Origin: JAVBMO01 sp031552355
GTDB lineage: Bacteria > Bacteroidota > Bacteroidia > Bacteroidales > P3
Length of the DNA stretch: 12,753 nt
Assembly (NCBI GenBank): GCA_031552355.1
Contig: JAVBMO010000107.1
Coordinates: forward strand, 1 to 12,753
Reading direction: 5' to 3'
The notes under the pieces were generated by a model. It was not told where the DNA came from. It made no database searches and worked only from the letters and a program-made list of their open reading frames with translations. How positions within the stretch are numbered: position 1 is the stretch's first letter; every line of letters begins with the position of its first letter. Position numbers and translations under genes: made by a program. Below, piece after piece: positions 1-7,363 of the stretch.

Positions 1-1704
1 CAATTAACCAATGCTTACGAACAAACTTTCAACCAAATTGTAGAACAAGAGGTTGTTGAAGGAACTATTGTTGCTAAAAATAACAGAGAAGCTGTTGTAA
101 ACATCGGATTCAAATCAGATGGCGTTATTCCATTGTCAGAACTTCGCTACAACCCTGATATTAAAGTTGGTGATAAAATTGAAGTTTATGTAGAAAGCCA
201 AGAAGATTCTAACGGTCAATTACTTCTTTCTCATAAAAAAGCACGCGTTTTGAAATCTTGGGATCGCGTAAACCAAGCCTTCGATACACAAGAAGTGATC
301 AATGGTTTCGTGAAATCTCGCACAAAAGGTGGTTTGATTGTAGATGTTTTTGGCATCGAAGCTTTCTTACCCGGTTCTCAAATTGATGTGAAACCTATCC
401 GCGATTATGACGTTTTCGTTGGTAAAACAATGGAATTCAAAGTTGTAAAAATCAACCACGAATACAAAAATGTAGTAATTTCACACAAAGCCCTTATCGA
501 AGACGAAATTGAAGCTCAAAAAGCAGAAATTATCGCTCGTTTGGAAAAAGGCCAAGTATTGGAAGGTATCGTAAAAAATATTACTTCTTACGGTGTGTTT
601 ATCGACTTGGGCGGTGTAGACGGTTTGATTCACATTACAGACCTTTCTTGGGGTCGCGTAAACGATCCTCAAGAAATCGTTCAATTGGATCAAAAAATCA
701 ATGTGGTTATTTTAAATTTCGACGAAAGCAAAAAACGTATTGCTTTAGGGTTAAAACAATTGACACCTCATCCTTGGGATGCTTTGGACACAAACTTGAA
801 AGTTGGCGACAAAGTAAAAGGCAAAGTTGTGGTTATTGCTGACTACGGCGCATTTGTTGAAATTATCCCCGGCGTTGAAGGTTTGATTCACGTTTCTGAA
901 ATGTCTTGGTCTCAACACTTGAGAACAGCGCAAGATTTTATGAAAATCGGTGAAGAAGTAGAAGCTGTTATCTTGACTTTGGACAGAGAAGAACGTAAAA
1001 TGTCTTTGGGTATTAAACAATTAATTCCGGATCCATGGATTAACATTTCTGACAAATATCCTGTAAACTCTAAACACCAAGCAACAGTTCGTAACTTTAC
1101 CAACTTCGGTATTTTTGTTGAATTGGAAGAAGGTATCGATGGTTTGATTCACATTTCTGACCTTTCTTGGTCTAAAAAAATCAAACATCCTGCAGAATTC
1201 ACAAAAATCGGTGAAAAAATAGAGGTTGTTGTTTTGGAAGTGGATGCTGAAAATCGTCGTTTGAGCTTAGGACACAAACAATTAGAAGAAAATCCTTGGG
1301 ATGTATTTGAAACTATTTTCACAGTAGGTTCAGTTCACAAAGGAACCGTTACTTCTGTTAACGACAAAGGCGGCGTAATTGCCCTTCCTTATGGCGTTGA
1401 GGGTTTTGCACCTGCCCGCCATTTGCAAAAAGAAGACAAAACTACAGCTCGTATAGATGAAGTTTTGGATTTCAAAGTGATTGAATTCTCGAAAGAAAAC
1501 AAAAAAATCATCGTTTCTCACACAAAACTTTTCCAAGATCAAATTGAAAATGAAAGAGTAAAATCTGAGGAAGAAGAAAGCAACAAGGAAAAAGAGAGCA
1601 AAAAAACTGTTAAGAAGTTGAATGAAAACTTAGAAAAAACAACTCTTGGCGATATTGATGCCCTTGCAAACTTGAAAGAAGAAATGGAAAAACAAAACAA
1701 ATAA
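1..1704 (+). CDS. rpsA: 30S ribosomal protein S1 (5' end outside the window)
   Basis: The protein binds mRNA and helps place it on the 30S subunit, a role that matters more in Bacteroidota, where Shine-Dalgarno pairing is little used. The frame is open from base 1, so the gene begins upstream; 567 residues are visible. Full-length homologues in this phylum are roughly 590-620 residues, so only a short N-terminal piece is missing. Six S1 (OB-fold) repeats can be seen, at about visible residues 18-80, 97-163, 183-253, 269-340, 355-427 and 441-508. Repeats 3 to 5 are the most typical and carry the DGLIHI/EGLIHV...SW signature. Repeats 1, 2 and 6 are more diverged, as expected for this family. 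The C-terminus (from about 515) is a charged Glu/Lys-rich tail. A strong terminator follows directly. Seen: the repeats. Known: the family role. Confidence 0.97.
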   Translation, partial: QLTNAYEQTFNQIVEQEVVEGTIVAKNNREAVVNIGFKSDGVIPLSELRYNPDIKVGDKIEVYVESQEDSNGQLLLSHKKARVLKSWDRVNQAFDTQEVINGFVKSRTKGGLIVDVFGIEAFLPGSQIDVKPIRDYDVFVGKTMEFKVVKINHEYKNVVISHKALIEDEIEAQKAEIIARLEKGQVLEGIVKNITSYGVFIDLGGVDGLIHITDLSWGRVNDPQEIVQLDQKINVVILNFDESKKRIALGLKQLTPHPWDALDTNLKVGDKVKGKVVVIADYGAFVEIIPGVEGLIHVSEMSWSQHLRTAQDFMKIGEEVEAVILTLDREERKMSLGIKQLIPDPWINISDKYPVNSKHQATVRNFTNFGIFVELEEGIDGLIHISDLSWSKKIKHPAEFTKIGEKIEVVVLEVDAENRRLSLGHKQLEENPWDVFETIFTVGSVHKGTVTSVNDKGGVIALPYGVEGFAPARHLQKEDKTTARIDEVLDFKVIEFSKENKKIIVSHTKLFQDQIENERVKSEEEESNKEKESKKTVKKLNENLEKTTLGDIDALANLKEEMEKQNK

Positions 1705-1737
1705 GATTGATTTTACAATCAAGACTTGTGATTCTCT

Positions 1738-1770
1738 AAAATAGCCTCCGATTTCGGAGGCTATTTTTTT
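1738..1770 (+). terminator. Intrinsic terminator of rpsA
   Basis: A perfect 10-bp stem, ATAGCCTCCG (1741-1750) with CGGAGGCTAT (1755-1764), closes a 4-nt ATTT loop. Three flanking A residues at 1738-1740 pair with the first T residues, giving up to 13 bp. A seven-T run ends the structure at 1764-1770. It starts 34 bp after the rpsA stop codon, and no gene converges on it, so it serves rpsA. Confidence 0.93.
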
Positions 1771-1801
1771 ATGATTATCAGTTCAAAACAAAAAAAGGAA
1801 G

Positions 1802-1809
1802 TACCTTTG
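1802..1809 (+). promoter_or_regulatory. Bacteroidota-type -7 element (TACCTTTG) for the phosphatase operon
   Basis: TACCTTTG is a full match to the TAnnTTTG -7 consensus of the Bacteroidota housekeeping sigma factor. It lies 32 nt before the ATG at 1842 and just after the rpsA terminator, where a new promoter is needed. A clear TTTG -33 box is not visible at the right distance, so the call rests on the -7 element and its position. Confidence 0.6.
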
Positions 1810-1841
1810 CATTTTCAATAATATTTTTAAATGTGTTTATT

Positions 1842-2309
1842 ATGAATGTTTTAATGATTTGTTTGGGGAATATTTGTCGTTCGCCTTTGGCAGAAGGAAT
1901 TTTGAAAAAAAAAGTTGAGGAAAAGAAATTACCAATAAAGGTAGATTCAGCCGGATTTACAGCGCTTCATCAAGGAAGCCATGCCGACAGAAGAGCAATA
2001 GCAACTGCAGAACGTCATGGAGTTGATATCAGTAATATTTTTTCAAGGCTTTTTACTTATGATGATTTTCAAAACTTTGACCATATTTTTGTAATGGACT
2101 ACGGTAATTATGCTGATGTGATAAGGAAAGCCCGTACCGCAGAAGATCGGCAAAAGGTAGATTATATTTTGAACACCATCCATCCTAATCAAAATAGGGA
2201 AGTACCGGATCCTTATTATGGAGGTGAATCTGGTTTTGAGAATGTATTTTCGATGTTGGATGAAGCTTGCGAAAAAATTTGTGAATTGTATCAAAATAAC
2301 AAATTATGA
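1842..2309 (+). CDS. Low-molecular-weight protein tyrosine phosphatase
   Basis: Cytoplasmic enzyme that removes phosphate from phosphotyrosine in proteins through a cysteinyl-phosphate intermediate. The 155 residues match the family's usual size. The catalytic P-loop C-x5-R is at residues 7-13 (CLGNICR, followed by SP), and the general-acid aspartate is D123 in the VPDPYYGG loop. The MDYGNY stretch at 85-90 is also family-typical. I chose ATG 1842 because it gives the canonical short beta strand before the P-loop; an in-frame GTG nine bases upstream at 1833 would only add residues without homology. The stop overlaps the next gene's start by 4 bp (ATGA), so the two are translated together. In other bacteria such enzymes often act with tyrosine kinases in exopolysaccharide export, but no such genes are visible here, so the substrate is unknown. 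Confidence 0.93.
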   Translation: MNVLMICLGNICRSPLAEGILKKKVEEKKLPIKVDSAGFTALHQGSHADRRAIATAERHGVDISNIFSRLFTYDDFQNFDHIFVMDYGNYADVIRKARTAEDRQKVDYILNTIHPNQNREVPDPYYGGESGFENVFSMLDEACEKICELYQNNKL

Positions 2310-3028
2310 TAAAATCAGTGTCTGGAAGAGGAAAACTGTTTTTATTTCCTGTAACTATTGGCACAGAGGAAATAGAACAATGTTTGCCGTCTTACAACAA
2401 AGAATGTTTAAATTCTTGTAACACCTTTATCGTAGAAGTTACACGCACAGCCCGCCGTTTCTTGAAAAAGGCAGGATACATTCACTCCATTGATGCTACT
2501 GTTTTCCATGAATTGAACAAACACACCAATGATTCAGAAATAGCATCTTTTCTTACCGATATAGAAAGTGGAAAAAATGTAGGTTTGCTTTCTGAGGCAG
2601 GCACACCTTGCATTGCAGATCCCGGGGCACTAATTGTTGCCTTGGCCCAAGAAAAAGGCATCGAAGTAATTCCGTTAGTAGGCCCTTCTTCTTTACTTCT
2701 TTCATTGATGGCTTCGGGCTTCAATGGACAAAATTTTGCATTTGTTGGCTATTTACCAATTGAAAAAAATGCTCGTGCAAAAAAAATTAAAGACTTGGAA
2801 AATCGAATTTATAGGGAAAAACAAACGCAAATATTCATTGAAACACCTTATCGGAATAATGAACTATTGAAAGCCTTAATAAATCTTTGCACTCCTCAAA
2901 CCAAACTGTGTGTAGCTTGTAATATACATACAGAAGACCAGTATATAAAAACGAAAACAATAGCCCTATGGAAAAATACCTCCATAGATCTTCATAAAAA
3001 AAATACGGTTTTTATTTTATACTGTTGA
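2306..3028 (+). CDS. RsmI-like SAM-dependent methyltransferase (tetrapyrrole-methylase fold)
   Basis: Member of the tetrapyrrole methylase superfamily (PF00590), on the branch related to RsmI, which 2'-O-methylates C1402 of 16S rRNA. At 240 residues it is shorter than true RsmI (about 280) and lacks the C-terminal extension. It fits the second, shorter RsmI-like paralogue common in Bacteroidota. Visible motifs: GKLFLFPVTIG near the N-terminus (9-19), the RTARRFLKKAG stretch (47-57), SEAGTPCIADPGA (96-108) lining the SAM pocket, GPSS (126-129), and FIETPYRNN (177-185). The start at 2306 overlaps the phosphatase stop by 4 bp, indicating translational coupling. The gene converges on the DedA gene with only 22 bp between stops and no obvious hairpin. 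Family assignment is firm; the RNA or other substrate is not established by sequence alone. Confidence 0.85.
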   Translation: MIKSVSGRGKLFLFPVTIGTEEIEQCLPSYNKECLNSCNTFIVEVTRTARRFLKKAGYIHSIDATVFHELNKHTNDSEIASFLTDIESGKNVGLLSEAGTPCIADPGALIVALAQEKGIEVIPLVGPSSLLLSLMASGFNGQNFAFVGYLPIEKNARAKKIKDLENRIYREKQTQIFIETPYRNNELLKALINLCTPQTKLCVACNIHTEDQYIKTKTIALWKNTSIDLHKKNTVFILYC

Positions 3029-3050
3029 CATTGCGGGGAGTGGTATCTGC

Positions 3051-3707
3051 TTATTTCACAGTCTGCTTTTTTCTTCTGCTGCGCAAAAATTCAATCACAG
3101 GTGGAAGCAAGGAAACGAAAATTATAGCGATAATAAGTACACTTAGATTTTTCTTCACAAATTCCAATTCTCCAAAGAAAAATCCTGCATAAAGGAAGAT
3201 GCTAACCCAGGCTATTCCACCCACTACATTGAAACTGGCAAAACGTTTGTAACTCATATCGCCCATTCCGGCTACAAATGGAGCAAAAGTACGAACAATA
3301 GGGACAAAACGGGCTAAAATAATGGTTTTTCCACCATGTTTTTCGTAGAAATGATGTGTTTTTTCTAAATAACTTTGTTTAAAAACCTTGGAATTAGGAT
3401 TTTGGAATAGCTTTTCGCCAAAAAATTTACCAATCATATAGTTGGCGGCATCACCCAAAATGGCTGCGGCCATCAATAATACCAGCAAAAGATGTACATT
3501 CATGTGGTTGGAACCTATGGAAGCCAAGGCGCCGGCAACAAATAAGAGCGAATCGCCCGGAAGAAAAGGGGTTATGACCAAGCCTGTTTCACAAAATATA
3601 ATAAGAAAAAGAATAGCATATATCCATGTTCCGTAATTGGCAACTAATTCGGCCAAATGAATGTCAATGTGTAAGACAAAATCAATGATAAAATAAAAAA
3701 AATCCAT
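3051..3707 (-). CDS. DedA-family (SNARE-associated/VTT domain) inner-membrane protein
   Basis: Multi-pass inner-membrane protein of 218 residues, the usual DedA length. Members have been linked to lipid-carrier flipping (undecaprenyl phosphate), membrane composition and proton-motive-force maintenance; which applies here is not shown. The N-terminal hydrophobic helix is followed by E40-T-G and FLPGDSLLFVAG (48-59), then a long soluble stretch and the core signature at 117-149 (HHFYEKHGGKTI, ARFVPIVRTFAPFVAGMG). The residues essential in E. coli YqjA (E39, D51, R130, R136) correspond to E40, D52, R133 and R139 with the same internal spacings. The C-terminal tail is basic (RSRRKKQ). ATG 3707 is preferred over a TTG three codons upstream at 3716. 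It lies 84 bp downstream of copA on the same strand, with a -7 element between them. Confidence 0.9.
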   Translation of the reverse strand: MDFFYFIIDFVLHIDIHLAELVANYGTWIYAILFLIIFCETGLVITPFLPGDSLLFVAGALASIGSNHMNVHLLLVLLMAAAILGDAANYMIGKFFGEKLFQNPNSKVFKQSYLEKTHHFYEKHGGKTIILARFVPIVRTFAPFVAGMGDMSYKRFASFNVVGGIAWVSIFLYAGFFFGELEFVKKNLSVLIIAIIFVSLLPPVIEFLRSRRKKQTVK

Positions 3708-3741
3708 AAAAGTCAACTATTTAGAGATTAATTTGAACCTG

Positions 3742-3749
3742 CAAAGCTA
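3742..3749 (-). promoter_or_regulatory. -7 element (TAGCTTTG) for the DedA gene
   Basis: On the minus strand this reads TAGCTTTG, a full TAnnTTTG match, 34 nt before the DedA ATG. It lies in the gap after the copA stop codon, so DedA can probably be transcribed independently of copA. No convincing TTTG -33 box is seen at 17-23 nt upstream, and no terminator hairpin is visible after copA, so read-through from copA is also possible. Confidence 0.5.
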
Positions 3750-3791
3750 CGCTTTAAACCCCAATTTTTTGACTTTTCATAGTAAATTATC

Positions 3792-6011
3792 TCAAATTTT
3801 CTTTGATTTTAATCGTAAACTATTGGTAACTACACTTACACTACTGAATGCCATAGCCAATCCGGCAATCATCGGATTCAGCAGAAAGCCGTTCAGGGGA
3901 TAGAGGATTCCGGCGGCAATGGGAATGCTTATCAAATTGTAGATAAATGCCCAAAATAAATTTTGCCGGATGGTTCGAACGGTAAGGACAGATAGTTTGA
4001 TGGCTTCGGGGATTTTGGTCAAATCGGACGAAATCAGGGTAATTTTGGCGACATCCATAGCAATATCGCTGCCTTTTCCCATGGCTATGCTGAGGTCGGC
4101 TTGCGCAAGTGCGGCGCTGTCGTTGATGCCATCGCCGGCCATGGCCACAATTTTGCCTTTTTTCTGCAATTGTTTAATAAAATCCACTTTTTCGTGAGGC
4201 AAAACATGGGCTTTGTAATGGTCTATCCCAACTTTTGAAGCAATTTCGCGAGCGGTGGCTTCGTCATCGCCGGTAAGCATATAGACTTCGATATTGGATT
4301 TTTTCAGTTGCAGGACAGCTTCTTGCGAATTTTCTTTTATTTTATCCGAAATGGCAATTGCTGCAAGGCTTTGCCGGTTATCCGAAAACCAAATTACGGT
4401 TTTAGCTTCTTTTGTCCATTGGTTTGCTTGCACCTCTAATTTTGGATCTATGGAAATATGGTTTTCAAGCAATAGCTTTTTGCTTCCGGCAAAATAGCTT
4501 TTTCCGGCAAAAATTCCTTTGACACCTTTTCCTGTAAGGCTTTCGAAATTTTCCAAAGGAATTATTTCTATCTTTGAGAAATGGTTCACAACCGCATCGG
4601 CCAATGGATGTTCGGAATGTTTTTCCAAACAGAACAGTATTTCTTTTAAACTATCGTCGTCATGTAGCCACGCAATGCCGCTGACTTCGGGCTTGCCTTC
4701 GGTAAGGGTTCCGGTTTTGTCCAACACAACGGCATTGACTTTTTTTGCCACTTCAAGACTTTCGGCATCTTTGATAAGGATACCCTTTTCCGCACCTTTT
4801 CCAATGCCCACCATAATGGCGGTGGGTGTGGCCAGGCCCAAAGCGCAGGGGCAGGCAATAATCAATACGGTAACCAAAGCTAGCAATCCATGTGTAAAGC
4901 CTTTTGCAGGGTCGGAAATAATCCACAGAACAAAAGCCAGCAGGGCAATCCCAATGATTGTAGGAACAAATATAGAAGCGATTTTGTCCACAAGGTTTTG
5001 GACGGGAGCTTTGCTTCCCTGGGCGTCCTGAATCATGCGGATAATTTGCGACAAAAAGGTTTCTGCACCGACTTTTTCGGCACGAAAGCGAAAGCTTCCT
5101 TTTTGGTTGATGGTTCCTGCAAAAACCTTAGCATCTATTTCTTTCAAAACAGGCATAGGCTCGCCGCTGAGCATACTTTCGTCCACATAAGAAGTTCCTT
5201 CGGTCAGCGTGCCGTCCACAGCAATTTTTTCGCCCGGTTTCACCCAAAGAATATCGCCTTTCTTTACTTGTTGAATGGGAACGTTTTCCTGTATGCCCGA
5301 TTCCGTCACAAGGGTAACGGTTTTGGGTTGCAAGCCCATCAACTTCTTTATGGCTGAAGAAGTGTTCCCTTTGGCTTTTTCTTCAAGCAAACGGCCTAAA
5401 AGAATGAACGCAATGATAACGCTTGCCGCTTCGAAATAGACATGTGGATGAATGCCGCGCGAATACCAAAATTCGGGAAACAGCATATTGAAAAGACTGA
5501 AAAGGTAAGCGATACCTGTACTCAGCGCAACCAAAGTATTCATATTGACTGAACGATGTTTGAGCTGCTTCCATGCGTCGATATAAAAATTCCGGCCAAA
5601 AAGGAAAACCATAGGCGTAGCCAAAATCCACATAATTTCGTTGGCATAAGGCCAATTCATTCCGAACATTCCGATTAATAACACCGGAACCGAAAGGATA
5701 ATAGCCCCGGCGGTACGTTGTTTCAGCTTTTTGAATTTTATTTTGTGCGAAAGTTCTATTTCGTCGGCAGTATTTTCACTGAGGTCAATAATAAGGTCGT
5801 ATCCGGCTTTTTGTACAATTTGCCGAATGCCTTCCGGCGATATTTGAGATGGCTTGTATTCTACACTTACGGTTGCTGTTGCATAGTTAACCGAAACAGA
5901 AAGGATGCCGTTTTGGTGGGCATTCAAAGTTTTTTCAATTTTGGCGGCACAAGAAGCACAACCCATATTCAATACAGGGAAAGTTTGTTTTATGGTTTTT
6001 TGTTTGGCCAT
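3792..6011 (-). CDS. copA: Cu+-exporting P1B-type ATPase CopA
   Basis: ATP-driven export of Cu+ from the cytoplasm across the inner membrane. The 739 residues contain one N-terminal heavy-metal-associated domain (about 8-75) with the metal-binding Cys pair C18-x-x-C21, here in NMGCASC rather than the usual GMTCxxC context. Eight membrane helices follow. The actuator loop has SGEP (282-285). The ion-binding CPC is C387-P-C389. D431 in DKTGT is the phosphorylated aspartate. The P1B-specific HP dipeptide is at 468-469 and GDGIND at 626-631. All three Cu+-selectivity signatures are present: CPC in the sixth helix, Y691-N692 in the seventh, and M720 with S723-S724 in the eighth. ATG 6011 gives a normal short N-terminus. 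No copper chaperone or CueR/CsoR-type regulator is encoded next to it. It diverges from the nuclease gene across a 144-bp gap. Confidence 0.96.
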   Translation of the reverse strand: MAKQKTIKQTFPVLNMGCASCAAKIEKTLNAHQNGILSVSVNYATATVSVEYKPSQISPEGIRQIVQKAGYDLIIDLSENTADEIELSHKIKFKKLKQRTAGAIILSVPVLLIGMFGMNWPYANEIMWILATPMVFLFGRNFYIDAWKQLKHRSVNMNTLVALSTGIAYLFSLFNMLFPEFWYSRGIHPHVYFEAASVIIAFILLGRLLEEKAKGNTSSAIKKLMGLQPKTVTLVTESGIQENVPIQQVKKGDILWVKPGEKIAVDGTLTEGTSYVDESMLSGEPMPVLKEIDAKVFAGTINQKGSFRFRAEKVGAETFLSQIIRMIQDAQGSKAPVQNLVDKIASIFVPTIIGIALLAFVLWIISDPAKGFTHGLLALVTVLIIACPCALGLATPTAIMVGIGKGAEKGILIKDAESLEVAKKVNAVVLDKTGTLTEGKPEVSGIAWLHDDDSLKEILFCLEKHSEHPLADAVVNHFSKIEIIPLENFESLTGKGVKGIFAGKSYFAGSKKLLLENHISIDPKLEVQANQWTKEAKTVIWFSDNRQSLAAIAISDKIKENSQEAVLQLKKSNIEVYMLTGDDEATAREIASKVGIDHYKAHVLPHEKVDFIKQLQKKGKIVAMAGDGINDSAALAQADLSIAMGKGSDIAMDVAKITLISSDLTKIPEAIKLSVLTVRTIRQNLFWAFIYNLISIPIAAGILYPLNGFLLNPMIAGLAMAFSSVSVVTNSLRLKSKKI

Positions 6012-6129
6012 TGAGTCGTTTTTTTGTTACTTAACAACCAGACAGGAAATTAGTTTTGAATGAAATTTACTAAATTCTGTGAAATAATTTCTGTACTATT
6101 CTAATTCGCATAAATTTACTTTTCTTCTT

Positions 6130-6137
6130 TACCTTTG
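6130..6137 (+). promoter_or_regulatory. -7 element (TACCTTTG) for the nuclease gene
   Basis: TACCTTTG is a full TAnnTTTG match and is identical to the -7 element of the phosphatase operon. It ends 18 nt before the ATG at 6156, implying a transcript leader of only about 10-14 nt with no Shine-Dalgarno site. The -33 region is weak. An in-frame TTG at 6135 falls inside this element, which argues against that upstream start. Confidence 0.6.
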
Positions 6138-6155
6138 CAAAAGAAAATCAAAGAT

Positions 6156-7013
6156 ATGAAAAAGTTAGTGTTTTTTTTATGGGCATTGTCCGTAGGTTTA
6201 AATTGTTTAGGACAACAAAAAGCTACCACAGAAGCAGGAAAAAAAGTAATGTTAAAAGCGGATGGCACTTGGTCGTATATCAATACAAAAGACACGGCTG
6301 CAATCCTGAAACCTGTTCCTATCGACAAATTGGAAATTCCGTTTTCCAATGTAATTTCCCATACGGGCTATTCTTTTTCCTACAACGAAACCCACGAGCA
6401 AGCCGACTGGGTGGCCTACGAACTAACCAAAGAAAAGACCAAGAAAATGGTTAAGCGCAAAGACCATTTCCGTCCCGATTCGGCAGTAAAAACCGGTACG
6501 GCAACCAATAAAGATTACGAAAAATCGGGTTACGACCGCGGACATTTGGCGCCTTCGGCCGATATGTGCTGGTCTTTTACAGCCATGGATGAATCGTTTT
6601 ATTTCAGCAATATGAGCCCGCAAAACCCTAGTTTTAACAGGGGAATTTGGTCGAAGTTGGAAGCTTTGGTTCGTTCCTGGGCAGCGGAAAATGAATCTAT
6701 CTATATTGTTACAGGCCCCGTTTTGACAGAAGGCTTGCCGACAATTGGCGATAATAAGGTTTCGGTTCCCCAATATTTCTACAAAGTAATTCTCGACTAT
6801 ACTGAGCCGGATATCAAAGGAATTGGATTTATTCTGCCCAATGCTGCGTCAAGCGAATCGTTGCAAAAATTTGCTGTTTCCATAGACAGTGTGGAAAACT
6901 TTACCGGCATAGATTTCTTTCCGTTACTACCCGATGAACAGGAAAAAATTATAGAAAAAAAACTTTGTATTCCCTGTTGGACATGGAAGGTGGCCAAAAC
7001 GGAAGAGGATTAA
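6156..7013 (+). CDS. Secreted DNA/RNA non-specific endonuclease (DRGH family)
   Basis: Metal-dependent nuclease of the NUC1/Serratia type that cuts DNA and RNA without sequence preference. The 285 residues begin with a signal peptide (basic MKK, hydrophobic core to about residue 17, likely cut after LG at 19), so the enzyme acts in the periplasm or outside the cell. A short segment at 31-41 (VMLKADGTWSY) resembles the small beta module often found after signal peptides in Bacteroidota. The nuclease domain runs from about 60 to 278. DRGH is at 127-130 with catalytic H130, and N152 (SNMSPQ), N161 (FNRGIW) and E169 match the active-site order of Serratia nuclease (H89, N110, N119, E127), including the 8-residue N-to-E spacing. 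No immunity gene is adjacent, so nutrient scavenging from extracellular nucleic acid is likelier than a toxin role. It appears to be a single-gene unit. ATG 6156 is set by the signal peptide. Confidence 0.93.
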   Translation: MKKLVFFLWALSVGLNCLGQQKATTEAGKKVMLKADGTWSYINTKDTAAILKPVPIDKLEIPFSNVISHTGYSFSYNETHEQADWVAYELTKEKTKKMVKRKDHFRPDSAVKTGTATNKDYEKSGYDRGHLAPSADMCWSFTAMDESFYFSNMSPQNPSFNRGIWSKLEALVRSWAAENESIYIVTGPVLTEGLPTIGDNKVSVPQYFYKVILDYTEPDIKGIGFILPNAASSESLQKFAVSIDSVENFTGIDFFPLLPDEQEKIIEKKLCIPCWTWKVAKTEED

Positions 7014-7363
7014 AACAGGCGAAAAGTGCAAGGCAAAGGGCGAAAGGTAAGCAGCCTATCATTGCGAACGCAGTGAAGCAATCTTTTCTCAATTGAAAAT
7101 GGAAAGTGGAGAATTGAAAATGCTTGTCGCTGCGCGTCATTGCGTTTTTCGACAGGATGAAGGATTTTCAGGTTTTACTTTCTTGTTAATTTTGTGAATC
7201 CTGTCTGAAATTTGCCGAGGGCAAAATCCTCTGTAGTTCTCTCCGGCTGTTCAATTTAAAATTCAAAATTTCTCTGCGGCTTTCCGTGTAATAACTAAAA
7301 ATGAAAAGATTTGAAAATGGGGAAATGATTTTAATTTTCAAATCGTCAAATTTCATTCCTAAT
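7014..7363. repeat. Gene-free convergent region made of short repeats and hairpins
   Basis: No open reading frame with coding character is present in these 350 bp between two converging genes. The region holds several small repeat structures in a row. GGCGAAA occurs at 7018-7024 and 7039-7045, 21 nt apart. ATTGC (7061-7065) pairs with GCAAT (7078-7082). AATTGAAAATG occurs directly repeated at 7091-7101 and 7112-7122, again 21 nt apart. GACAGGAT (7151-7158) pairs with ATCCTGTC (7198-7205). A CTCTGCGG-type segment lies around 7270-7290, and a long hairpin fills 7301-7356. Similar short sequences are familiar from dispersed noncoding repeats of bacterial genomes, but copy number elsewhere in this genome cannot be seen from here. 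Confidence 0.6.
7297..7344 (-). terminator. Terminator candidate for the antiporter operon
   Basis: Read on the minus strand, GATTTGAAAAT (7344-7334) pairs perfectly over 11 bp with ATTTTCAAATC (7318-7308) across a 15-nt loop, and is followed at once by the T-rich run TTTTCATTTTT (7307-7297). It starts 20 nt after the antiporter stop codon. The stem is AT-rich and therefore weaker than the rpsA terminator. The plus-strand side lacks a T run, so it would not stop the nuclease transcript equally well. ATGAAA (7301-7306) and TTTCAT (7351-7356) can extend the stem across a bulge. Confidence 0.6.

Noticed and set aside
133..135. TTG as the start of rpsA
   Set aside because: The frame continues open to base 1 and the upstream residues form the first S1 repeat, so the gene is truncated by the window, not started here.
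1833..1835. GTG start for the phosphatase; likewise TTG 3716 for DedA and TTG 6135 for the nuclease
   Set aside because: In each case an ATG a few codons downstream gives the canonical N-terminus, and TTG 6135 lies inside the -7 promoter element.
4519..5031. 170-codon open frame on the plus strand
   Set aside because: It lies wholly antisense to copA, whose motifs are complete, and shows no recognisable protein features.
6156..7013. Nuclease as a polymorphic toxin or defence effector
   Set aside because: No immunity protein, secretion-system marker domain or defence partner lies nearby; a signal peptide fits a simple secreted nuclease.
7014..7363. CRISPR array or insertion-sequence remnant
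   Set aside because: The repeats are different from one another, too short and not regularly spaced as a series; no transposase fragment or terminal inverted repeats bounded by a target duplication are visible.
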